Shown here: piece after piece, positions 1 through 8,600 of the stretch | How the letters are laid out: every line of letters begins with the position of its first letter | Position numbering within the stretch: position 1 is the stretch's first letter | Made by a program: the position numbers and the translations under genes | Origin: Mycobacterium helveticum | GTDB taxonomy: Bacteria; Actinomycetota; Actinomycetes; Mycobacteriales; Mycobacteriaceae | Assembly (NCBI RefSeq): GCF_007714205.1 | Contig: NZ_VMQU01000001.1 | Span: 1 to 64,000 of the forward strand | Length of the DNA stretch: 64,000 bases | Reading direction: 5' to 3' | Notes under the pieces: generated by a model | Database searches by the model: none | Told to the model about the DNA's origin: nothing | Seen by the model: the letters and a program-made list of their open reading frames with translations, nothing else

Positions 1-53
1 CCGCACCTGGTCCAGGGATTTTTCCGTGACCCGAATTTGGCCTACATCGCGGC

Positions 54-320
54 GTGACTCGACTTACTTACGATCGCCTTAGTAACGCCTACACCCGGCT
101 GGTCCTGGTGGGCACCCTGCCCCCGCAGATGCGTGAGGTGTGCCGACTGGAATGGGACGCCAAGAAGGAGAAGCGCTTTGCGCGCTTCGCGGCCACCGTC
201 CGGGCGCTGAATCCGCTCATCAACCGGCTGCCCCTGTCATTCGTCTACCTGCCCTGGGCGGCCAGGGCGTGGCGCCGCGCGGGGGTCGACCCGCGCGGGC
301 TGCACAATCGCGCTTCATGA
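54..320 (+). CDS. C-terminal part of a DUF2236 (MpaB-like oxygenase) protein, possibly truncated or frameshifted
   Basis: About 88 codons from a GTG. The stretch LVGTLPPQMREVCRLEW followed by an amphipathic tail ending in LPWAARAWRRAG resembles the C-terminus of DUF2236/MpaB-like haem oxygenases, which are normally about 250-400 residues, so this can only be the end of one. The bases just upstream (1-57) are open in a different frame and end in TGA at 55-57, overlapping this GTG, while this frame is closed by TGA at 27-29. The gene may therefore be broken by a frameshift, or the GTG may not be a real start. The window edge prevents a decision. The family call rests on remembered motif shape. 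Confidence 0.4.
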   Translation: MTRLTYDRLSNAYTRLVLVGTLPPQMREVCRLEWDAKKEKRFARFAATVRALNPLINRLPLSFVYLPWAARAWRRAGVDPRGLHNRAS

Positions 321-518
321 CGCCGCGCCCACGCGGGCGACCTCCCGCAGCCAGCGGCGCACGGCAACGCCGAACGTCTATGACGGGACCGGTCAGGTGC
401 TCAAAACCACTCGGACACAAAGAATTCGCCGCAGCGCGGGCCAAAGTTCAGGATATGTATGCCGGGTGGACCGCCAGCCGATTGCCTGGCCCGACTGGCA
501 TGCGACAGGATCGGTGGC

Positions 519-1622
519 ATGGCCGATATCGACTTCTCGCTGCTGGACATCCCGAGGTCGGCACCGGTCGACGATCCCGAGGCCTACCTGCGCGCCGCGA
601 TCGCCTGGCATTTCGGCCATGACACCGGGTCGGCGTTCTGGCTGCGCACGGCCGAGACGCTGGACTTCGACCCGCGCAGCGACGTCACCACCTTCGCCGA
701 CCTGCGGCGGTTTCCCAACCTGGTCAACGAACTGCGCGGCGTACCGGTCGAGGACCTGGTTCCCCGCGGCTACCGAGCCCACGGATCCGCGACGCCGCTG
801 CCCCGGATATTCGAGTCCGGCGGCACCACCGGCGCTCCGAAACGCACGGCGCAACTGCCGGATTGGTGTGCCCAGGTCGTCGAATGGCAGACCGAGGACT
901 TCGCCGCCGGCGGATTTCTGCCCGGCCGGGGCTTTTTGTGCCTGATGCCCGGAGGGCCACACGGGGTGGGCTATTTCTCGCGCCTGGTCTCCGAGCGGTT
1001 GGGGTCGGTGTTCCACCCGATCGACATCGACCCGCGCTGGGTCAAGAAGCTCACCGCCCGCAACGCGGCCACCGAGGTGGCGGCGTACGTCGAGCACGTC
1101 ATCGAACAGGCCGTCTTCGTCCTCCAGACACAGAACGTCGCGAACCTGCACGCCACGCCGCCCCTGGTGGAGGCGATGGCCCGCGACGACCGCGTGGTGG
1201 ACCTGGTGAACGAGAAGATCCGCTACCTGTTGCTCAGCGGCGCGCACGTGGACGCCGACACGCTCGACCTGCTGCGCGGCATCTTCCCGGCCACGACGAT
1301 CACGATGGCCTTCGGCAGCACTATGGTGCTGTCCCAGGCGGTCACCCGGACTCTCGACGACGGGACCTTCGTCTTCGACCCGCGGAGCCCCTACGTCGTG
1401 TTCCGGGTCGTCGACCCCGACACCGGTGAGGAAGTGCCCCACGGCCGACTCGGCCGCGTCGTGATGAACCATGTCAGCAAGGGGATGTTCATCCCGAACA
1501 ACCTGGAACGCGACCTGGCCATCCGCATGTCGGGACCGGCGGGTCAGCTCGGCGACTCGGTCAGCGCGGTGCGGCCGGTGAGCACCTTCGAGGGCGAGGC
1601 CGTCATCGAAGGCGTCTACTGA
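519..1622 (+). CDS. LuxE/PaaK-like adenylate-forming enzyme (acyl-protein synthetase family)
   Basis: Encodes 367 aa from the ATG at 519, preceded by AGGA about 8 nt upstream; an earlier in-frame ATG at 459 lacks a good ribosome site. The phosphate-binding loop FESGGTTGAPKR matches the Ser/Gly/Thr-rich loop of LuxE and PaaK enzymes, which activate a carboxylic acid as acyl-AMP. LuxE then passes the acyl group to a C-terminal cysteine and on to LuxC. Here the only cysteines lie in the middle of the protein (DWCAQ and FLCLM) and none is near the C-terminus, so the classical transfer step may be missing or replaced. The next gene is a LuxC-like reductase 11 nt downstream, which supports a shared acid-to-aldehyde function. 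The substrate is unknown. Confidence 0.7.
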   Translation: MADIDFSLLDIPRSAPVDDPEAYLRAAIAWHFGHDTGSAFWLRTAETLDFDPRSDVTTFADLRRFPNLVNELRGVPVEDLVPRGYRAHGSATPLPRIFESGGTTGAPKRTAQLPDWCAQVVEWQTEDFAAGGFLPGRGFLCLMPGGPHGVGYFSRLVSERLGSVFHPIDIDPRWVKKLTARNAATEVAAYVEHVIEQAVFVLQTQNVANLHATPPLVEAMARDDRVVDLVNEKIRYLLLSGAHVDADTLDLLRGIFPATTITMAFGSTMVLSQAVTRTLDDGTFVFDPRSPYVVFRVVDPDTGEEVPHGRLGRVVMNHVSKGMFIPNNLERDLAIRMSGPAGQLGDSVSAVRPVSTFEGEAVIEGVY

Positions 1623-1633
1623 AAGGCGATCTG

Positions 1634-3007
1634 GTGCACATCGATGCGCTCGGCCCCCAGGGCGAGTACCGCACCCGCAACCGCGAAGTCGTCCTGAGCA
1701 CGGCCGGCGATGCGGTGGCCGAGCTGAGCATCGTTCCGCCGCTGTATGTTTCGCGGACGGTCAACGCGCAGCGCAAGGCCCGGCCGCTGCCGGTCGCGCA
1801 GCGAGAAGCCGCTCTGGCCGCCGCGGCCGGCGTCTTCGCGACCGCGACCATCGCGGGACTGGACTTTGAGGCCTATGTCGCTGCGGCGAGCCGGATTTCG
1901 GGGATGCCGATCGCGGTCACCCGGGCCGGGGCGCGCGGCGTGGCCGACGCGGTCGGCGGCGCGTTCGCCGCGGTGCGCCCGGCCCGCCCCGTCGGCGCGG
2001 CGATGGACTGGCGCCAGCATACGGCCCGGTGCGGCGGTGCGGTGTGGGCGCGACGCGGGGAGGTGTTCGGCGTGCATGCCGCCGGCAACGGCCCCGGCGT
2101 GCACGGCCTGTGGCCGCAGGCGCTCGCGCTGGGCTACCGGGTGGCGGTGCGCCCGTCGCGACGCGAGCCGCTGACGGCGCACCGCCTGGTGAACGCCTTG
2201 CGTCAGGCGGGGTTTCGGGAGGAGGACGCCGCCTACCTGCCGACCGATCACGGCGGGGCGGACGAACTGATCCGCGCGGGCGACCTCGCGATGGTCTACG
2301 GCGGCCAGGATGTCGTCGACAAGTACGCCGCCGATCCCAGGGTGGTGGTGAACGGGCCGGGACGGGCCAAGATCCTGATCACCGCCGACCGCGACTGGCG
2401 CGACCACCTCGACGTCGTGGTCGACTCGATCGCCAGTCTGGGCGGCATGGCCTGCGTCAACACCACCGCGGTGCTCTACGAGGGCGACCCCGCGCCGCTG
2501 GCCGCGGCGATCGCCGAGCGCCTGGCCGCGATCGAGCCCCTGCCGGGCGCCGACGAGCGGGCCGTCCTGCCCACCCAGCCGCTCGGGAGGGCGTACGCGC
2601 TGGCGGCCCACCTGGCGGCCAAGGCCGCCGGGACCACCCCGCTGCTCGGCGCCGACCAGGTGGTGGCCCGGGTGGGTGACGGGTGCGCCGCGCTGCGTCC
2701 CGCCGTGCACCTGCTGGCCGGGCCCGGCTCGGGCCGGCTCACCGACCCGCTCAACGCCGAACTGCCGTTTCCCTGCGTGTGGGTGTCGCCGTGGTCGCCC
2801 GGTGCGGGCGTGGCGCCGCTGCGGCATTCCCTGGTCGTCACCGCGGTCACCGGCGACGACGGGCTGATCGACGCCCTGCTCGCCGAACCGACCGTGAGCA
2901 ACGTCTACCGCGGCGGCCACCCGACCTGCCACGGGGCGCCCGAGATCCCGCACGACGGTTTCCTGGCGGACGTCCTGATGCGCAATAAGGGCTTCGTCGG
3001 CGACTGA
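1634..3007 (+). CDS. LuxC-like acyl-CoA reductase
   Basis: Encodes 457 aa from GTG at 1634, with GAAAGG of the preceding stop region as ribosome site. LuxC proteins are about 480 aa and belong to the aldehyde dehydrogenase superfamily; they reduce acyl-CoA or acyl-enzyme to aldehyde with NADPH. The expected catalytic cysteine lies in SLGGMACVNTTAV, and an NVP-like glycine-rich segment (VHAAGNGPGVHGLW) precedes the nucleotide-binding half. Pairing with an adjacent LuxE-like protein recreates the two reductase subunits of the bacterial lux fatty acid reductase, but no luxA/luxB luciferase genes are nearby. The aldehyde is probably consumed by the following SDR. The family call is fairly secure; substrate chain length cannot be read. 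Confidence 0.72.
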   Translation: MHIDALGPQGEYRTRNREVVLSTAGDAVAELSIVPPLYVSRTVNAQRKARPLPVAQREAALAAAAGVFATATIAGLDFEAYVAAASRISGMPIAVTRAGARGVADAVGGAFAAVRPARPVGAAMDWRQHTARCGGAVWARRGEVFGVHAAGNGPGVHGLWPQALALGYRVAVRPSRREPLTAHRLVNALRQAGFREEDAAYLPTDHGGADELIRAGDLAMVYGGQDVVDKYAADPRVVVNGPGRAKILITADRDWRDHLDVVVDSIASLGGMACVNTTAVLYEGDPAPLAAAIAERLAAIEPLPGADERAVLPTQPLGRAYALAAHLAAKAAGTTPLLGADQVVARVGDGCAALRPAVHLLAGPGSGRLTDPLNAELPFPCVWVSPWSPGAGVAPLRHSLVVTAVTGDDGLIDALLAEPTVSNVYRGGHPTCHGAPEIPHDGFLADVLMRNKGFVGD

Positions 3008-3127
3008 ACGGGCCCGCCGAGAGGCGTTCGCGCGGCCATGTGGTCTGCTACCAAGAGAACTGTCGAGGTGCACGGTCAAGCCGGAGCCAACCCTCGGCGT
3101 GCCTACCAGCGGATGCGGCAGTCAAAG

Positions 3128-4018
3128 ATGAACGTGATAGCGCAGGCCCTTCAAGCGGCCACCGACCGATTGGCCAACCCGGCGCGGATCTCCGATCCGG
3201 ACCGGCTTCGCGGCGCCGTTTCCGGCAAGACCGCCCTGGTGACCGGCGCGTCGTACGGGATAGGCGAGGCCACCGCGCGCAGGCTGGCCGCGGCCGGGGC
3301 GACGGTGCTGGTGGTCGCCCGCTCGGCCGACCGGCTCGACGACCTCGCGGCGTCGATCAACGCGGGCGGCGGACGGGCGGTCGCCTACCCCACCGATCTC
3401 ACCGACGAGGCCGCCGTCAGCGCGCTGACCAAGCAGATCAACGAGGACCACGGCCCGCTCGACGTGGTGGTCAGCAACGCCGGCAAGTCGCTGCGCCGCT
3501 CGCTGCATGAGCAGTACGACCGGCCGCACGACTTCCAGCGCACGATCGACACCAACTACCTGGGGCCGATCTGGCTGCTGCTGGGGCTGCTGCCGGCCAT
3601 GCGCGAGGGCGGCGGCGGCCACATCGTGAACGTCTCCAGCGTCGGCGTGCGGGTGGTGCCCGGCCCGCAGTGGGGTGCCTACCAGGCCTCCAAGGGGGCG
3701 TTCGATCGCTGGCTGCGCAGCGTGGCGCCCGAACTGCACGACGACGGCGTGAGCGTCACGTCGGTCTACTTCGCGCTGGTCCGCACCCGGATGATCGAGC
3801 CCACGCCGGTGCTGGGCAAACTTCCCGGCCTGTCCCCGGACGGCGCCGCCGACGCGATCGCCAAGGCGGTCATCGAACGCCCGCGCACCATCGAGCCGCC
3901 CTGGGTGTGGCCGGCCGAGCTCGCCTCGGTGTTGCTGGCCGGGCCCGCCGACCATGCGGCCTGGCTGTGGTACCGCCGGATGTTCACCGAGACCGCCACC
4001 CACGAGGCCACGCGATGA
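3128..4018 (+). CDS. Short-chain dehydrogenase/reductase (candidate aldehyde/alcohol oxidoreductase)
   Basis: Encodes 296 aa from ATG 3128; ATG 3113 is an alternative and neither has a strong ribosome site. After a 40-residue N-terminal extension comes the NAD(P) motif TGASYGIG, then SNAG, the catalytic Ser in NVSSVG and Tyr/Lys in YQASK. The extension and length resemble Acr1-type fatty aldehyde reductases rather than compact FabG enzymes; this is an impression, not an alignment. It follows the LuxC-like gene by 120 bp and overlaps the next acyl-CoA synthetase gene by ATGA. The four genes could thus interconvert a fatty acid, acyl-CoA, aldehyde and alcohol. Confidence 0.7.
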   Translation: MNVIAQALQAATDRLANPARISDPDRLRGAVSGKTALVTGASYGIGEATARRLAAAGATVLVVARSADRLDDLAASINAGGGRAVAYPTDLTDEAAVSALTKQINEDHGPLDVVVSNAGKSLRRSLHEQYDRPHDFQRTIDTNYLGPIWLLLGLLPAMREGGGGHIVNVSSVGVRVVPGPQWGAYQASKGAFDRWLRSVAPELHDDGVSVTSVYFALVRTRMIEPTPVLGKLPGLSPDGAADAIAKAVIERPRTIEPPWVWPAELASVLLAGPADHAAWLWYRRMFTETATHEATR

Positions 4019-5601
4019 CGACCGACGGCGTGCTCACCACCGCGGCCCGGGCGCTGCTGCGCTCCGGGCTGCTCACCCCGCCGTCCCCGGCCGCCGGGGT
4101 GCGGCTCCTGCGCGCGGCGCGGCGCGGCGGCACCAACCCCTACACCCTGCTGGCGGTCGCGGCGGCCCGCTGGCCGAACCGGTCCGCGATCGTCGACGAC
4201 GACGGCGCCCTTTGCTATCGCGCGCTGCAGCGGCGGGCCGAGGCGCTGGCGCGCCGGCTGGCCGGCGACGGCGCCGGACCCGGCCGGGCCGTCGGGGTCA
4301 TGTGCCGCAACGGGCGGGGCTTCGCGGAGGGATTTTTCGCCGCCGCCCTCCTCGGCGCCGACGTGGTGCTGGTCAACACGGAGTTCCGCACCGATGCGCT
4401 GGCGGCCGTGCTGAGCGGTCACCGGATCACCGCCATGGTCGCCGACGACGAGTTCGCCGGGCGGGTGCGCGCCGCCGACCCCTCGGTGAGCGTCGTCGAC
4501 CCGGCGCGGCCACCCGGGGTCACGTCCCACGACGGCGACCCGCGGCCCCGGGTGGCCGCGCCGGGGCGCATCGTTCTGCTCACCTCGGGCACCACCGGCA
4601 CGCCCAAGGGCGTGCCGCGGACCCCGCAGCTGCGCTCGGCGGTGGGCGTGTGGGTGACGATCCTGGACCGCACCCGGTTGCACACGGGATCGCGAATCTC
4701 GGTGGCGATGCCGATGTTTCACGGGCTGGGGCTCGGCATGCTGATGATCACGGTGGCCCTGGGCGGCACCGTGCTCACCCAGCGCCACTTCGACGCCGAG
4801 GCCGCGCTGGCGCAGGCGTCGCTGCAGCGTGCGGACGCGTTCACCGCGGTGCCGGTGGTACTCGCGCGCATCCTCGACCTGCCCGAGCGCGTGCGGGCGC
4901 GCAACCCGGTGCCGCACCTGCGGGTCGTGATGTCCAGCGGGGACCGGCTCGATCCCACGCTCGGGCAGCGGTTCATGGACACCTACGGCGACATCCTCTA
5001 CAACGGCTACGGCTCCACCGAGGTCGGCATCGGCGCCCTGGCGACGCCGGCCGACCTGCGCGACGCCCCCGAGACCGTCGGGAAGCCGGTCGCGGGCTGT
5101 GTGGTGCGCATCCTCGACAAGCGCGACCGGCCGGTCGGGCCGCGTGTCACCGGCCGCATCTTCGTCGGCGGCGACCTGGCCGGCGAGGGCTACGCGGGTG
5201 GCGCGGGTGCCGGGGCGGCGAAGGCCGTCGTCGACGGCATGACCAGCACCGGCGACATGGGCTACCGCGACGACGCGGGCCGGCTCTATGTCGTCGGGCG
5301 CGAGGACGACATGATCATCTCCGGGGGAGAGAACGTCTATCCCCGCGCGGTCCAGAACGCGCTCGCCGCACACCCCGACGTCGCCGACAACGCGGTCGTC
5401 GGGGTTCCCGACGAGCGCTTCGGCCATCGGCTGTCCGCGTTCGTCGTCCTGCAGCCGGGCCGCGGAACCGACGTCGCGGCGTTGCGAGAGTACTTGACGG
5501 ACCGGGTTTCCCGCTTCGAACAGCCCCGCGACATCCAAATCGTCGCGCTCATCCCGCGCAACGCCGCGGGCAAGGTCGTGCGCAGCGAGCTGCCCACCTG
5601 A
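4015..5601 (+). CDS. Acyl-CoA synthetase (FadD-like, AMP-binding)
   Basis: Encodes 528 aa from ATG 4015, overlapping the SDR stop by ATGA, so it is translationally coupled. The AMP-binding P-loop is LTSGTTGTPKGV, the adenine-site motif is NGYGSTEVG, and the C-terminal domain has GREDDMIISGGENVYP and the catalytic lysine in IPRNAAGKV. It would convert a carboxylic acid, ATP and CoA into acyl-CoA. It closes the LuxE/LuxC/SDR operon and could supply the thioester reduced by the LuxC-like protein. It is convergent with ctpI. Confidence 0.82.
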   Translation: MTTDGVLTTAARALLRSGLLTPPSPAAGVRLLRAARRGGTNPYTLLAVAAARWPNRSAIVDDDGALCYRALQRRAEALARRLAGDGAGPGRAVGVMCRNGRGFAEGFFAAALLGADVVLVNTEFRTDALAAVLSGHRITAMVADDEFAGRVRAADPSVSVVDPARPPGVTSHDGDPRPRVAAPGRIVLLTSGTTGTPKGVPRTPQLRSAVGVWVTILDRTRLHTGSRISVAMPMFHGLGLGMLMITVALGGTVLTQRHFDAEAALAQASLQRADAFTAVPVVLARILDLPERVRARNPVPHLRVVMSSGDRLDPTLGQRFMDTYGDILYNGYGSTEVGIGALATPADLRDAPETVGKPVAGCVVRILDKRDRPVGPRVTGRIFVGGDLAGEGYAGGAGAGAAKAVVDGMTSTGDMGYRDDAGRLYVVGREDDMIISGGENVYPRAVQNALAAHPDVADNAVVGVPDERFGHRLSAFVVLQPGRGTDVAALREYLTDRVSRFEQPRDIQIVALIPRNAAGKVVRSELPT

Positions 5602-5615
5602 GCTCACGCGGGAAG

Positions 5616-5634
5616 GCCCGGCGCCTATCCGGGC
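5616..5634. terminator. Hairpin between convergent fadD-like gene and ctpI
   Basis: GCCCGG and CCGGGC flank a 7-nt loop, a perfect 6-bp GC stem placed exactly between the converging stop codons and overlapping the ctpI stop. There is no T-run, as usual for mycobacterial hairpins. It may serve both strands. Confidence 0.45.
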
Positions 5635-8600
5635 TGCGGGCCGCCGTTCCAGATGCCCGGAATCTGCGCGGCGATCTCGGTGGCCTTGGGTTCGAGCGTC
5701 GCGACGCGCCTGGCCAGCCAGTTGGGTGCCAGCACCGAGACGGCGGTGGCGCCCGCCGTGGCGCCGATGACGCCGCTCCAGGCGACCGGTCCCAGCGGGG
5801 TGCAGCCGAAGAAGTGGCTGACGCCCGGGGTCTGCACGATGGCCACCAGGACGCCGGCGCTGCCCAGCGCCGTGCCCAGCACCAGGGGGCTGTGGCGGCG
5901 CGTCAACAGGGTCTGCGCCAGTTGCGTCGTCACCAGTGCGGTCAGACCCATTGTGGCCGTGCGCCGTTCGGTTCCGAACGTGTAGCGCCCGATGCCCCAG
6001 GCCGCCGTCGCGCCGGCGGCGGTGACGGCGCCGCGGGTGACGATCTGGCGCAGCAGCGGCGCGTCGAGCGACGGCGCCGGACCCGCGAGGGCGGCACGCT
6101 GGAACGCGCGAAGCAGCTCTTCGGCGTCGCGGTCGGACCCGTCGTGGCCCTGTTCGGAGGCCGCCTCGTCGGCCTCGTCGGGCAGGGCGTACTGCGGGGT
6201 GACGGCGACCGCGAGCGCGGGGAACATGTCGGTGAGCAGGTTCACCAGCAACAGCTGCCGGGTGCCCACCGGCGCCCGCCCCGTACCCAGCGCCGTCCCG
6301 ATGATGGTGAAGAGGACCTCGCCCACGTTGCCGCCGACCAGGATGCCCACCGCGTCCCGGACGCCGCCCCACATGCCGCGCCCCTCGACCAGCGCGTCGA
6401 GCAACACACCCAGGTCGCTCTCGGTCAACACGATGTCGGCCGCCCCGCGGGCGGCCGAGGATCCCCGGCCGCTCACCCCGATGCCCACATCGGCCATCCG
6501 GATGGCGGCGGCGTCGTTGGCGCCGTCACCGACCATCGCGGTGACCTGCCCGCACGCCTGCAACGCCGCGACGATCTGCACCTTCTGTTCGGGGCTGACA
6601 CGGGCGAAGACCTGCACGTCGGCGGCGACTTTGGCCCGCTCGTCCTGGTTGAGGGCGGCAAGCTCGGCGCCGGTCATCTCCCGCGCGTCCGGCGGCAGCC
6701 CCAACTGGCGGGCGATGGCCCGCGCGGTCACCGGATGGTCGCCGGTGATCAGCACCACCCGGCGGCGGGCCTCGATCAGCGCCTCGATCAACGGCCGCGC
6801 GGACTCGCGCGCGGTGTCGGCCAGGCCGACGTAGCCGACCATCTCGAGGTCGTGCGCGGCGGCATCGACGGCGTCGGCGTCGGTGTCGTCCTCGGAAAGC
6901 CCGTGCTCCCAACGGCGCTGCGCCACCGACAGCACACGCAGACCCTGCTCGGCCAGGCGCAACACCAAAGCCTCGGCGTGCTCGCGGCCGGCGTCGGCGT
7001 CGGCGAACCGGCAGCGCGCCAGGAGCACCTCGGGAGCACCTTTGACCACCAGCATCGGGCCCTCGCCGGCGCCGGCGGTGCCGATCGCGGCGGCATAGCC
7101 GCGGCTGGACTCGAACGGCACCTCGGCGAGCAGCGTCCACCCTGAATCAGCTTGACCATTAAGGGAACTCGCGGCGGTGAGGATGGCCTCGTCGGTGGCG
7201 TGGGCGTGTCCCTGCCCGTTCTGGGGCTGGGTGCTGCTGCGTGCGGCCGCGCGCAGCACCGCCGCGGCCCGCGGGTCCGTCGCCGCGGGCAGCTCCCCGT
7301 CGACGGCGGTGTCGTGCGGGACGCCGCGCACCACCCGAAGACGGTTTTCGGTGAGCGTCCCGGTCTTGTCGAAACACACCGTCTGGACCCGGCCCAGGGC
7401 CTCGACCGCCCGCGGCGTGCGCACCAGCGCCCCGCGTTTGGACAACCGCTGGGCGGCGGCCAGCTGGGCGAGGGTGGCCACCAGCGGCAGGCCCTCGGGG
7501 ACGGCGGCCACCGCGATCGCGACGCCGTCGGCCACCGCCTGACGCAGGGATCCCTTGTGTGCCAACGCCAAACCCGTCACCGCCGCGCCGCCGGCCAGCG
7601 TCAGCGGCAGCACCTTGCTGGTCAACTCCCGCAACCGGGCCTGCACCCCGGCCGCGGACTCGATGTCGGCAATGGCCGAGATCGCGCGCTGCGCCGCGGT
7701 GCCGGCGCCGGTGGCCACCACGATCGCCCGCGCGCGCCCGGCGACGATGGTGCTGCCCTCGAACAGCATGCTGGCGCGGTCGGGGTCGGTCACCGCGACG
7801 GGCTCGACCTGCTTGTCGACCGGCAGCGACTCACCGGTGAGGAAGGACTCGTCGACCTCGAGGTCCTCGGCCACCAGCAGGCGCGCATCCGCCGGGACCA
7901 CCTCCGGCGCCACCAGGTCGATGATGTCGCCCGGGCGCAGCGATTTGGCGCTCACCGTGGCCGTCCGCGGCGCGGAGCGGGCCGCCTCCAGCCGCCGCTG
8001 CGAGGTCGCCATCGTGGGAAGGACGACGCGGCGCGCGAGCTGGTCCTGCTCGGCGAACAGCTCGGCCACCGCCGCCTCGGCCCGTAACCGTTGCGTCCCG
8101 CCGACGATCGCGTTGGCGGTCATCACACCCGCCACCAGCAGCGCGTCGATGTTGCTGCCGACGATCGCCGAGGCCGCCGCCCCCACCGCCAGGATCGGTG
8201 TCAGCGGGTCGGCGAGCTCGGCCCGGGTCGCGGACAACAGCCGGCCCACCCGGGCCGCCGGCCCCCGCAGCGGCGCCAGCGCCGGGTTGTAGGACAGGTC
8301 GTCCAGAACGCGTCGCCACGGCGCGATGCCGGGCTCGACGGCCAGCGGCCCGGTGCGGCTGGCCAGGCGGGAGTAGACGATCTCGGGATCCAGTGCGTGC
8401 CAAGCGGTCAGCGGCTGGGGGGTGGGCACGGGCTGGCGGAGCACCCGGGTGGCCGAGAACGCGCCCTGCACCAGCGCGGCCGCGGCGGCGGCGTTGACCG
8501 GGTTGAGCCAGCGCTGCAGCGCCAGGGGGTTGGTGGTGGCCCGCGGATCGCCGGTCACCAGCAGCAGCCCGGCCAGCGTGCTGCCGCCCTTGGCGAGGCG

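Noticed and set aside
519-3007. Interpretation of the LuxE/LuxC pair as a bioluminescence system
   Set aside because: No luxA/luxB homologue is nearby. The only luciferase-fold protein (60118-61176) is about 57 kb away and of the F420 type.
3954-7145. Very long plus-strand open frame opposite ctpI and over the acyl-CoA synthetase
   Set aside because: The product is Arg/Gly/Ala/His-rich without domains, and the overlapping frames encode clear FadD and P-type ATPase motifs; it is a GC-skew shadow.
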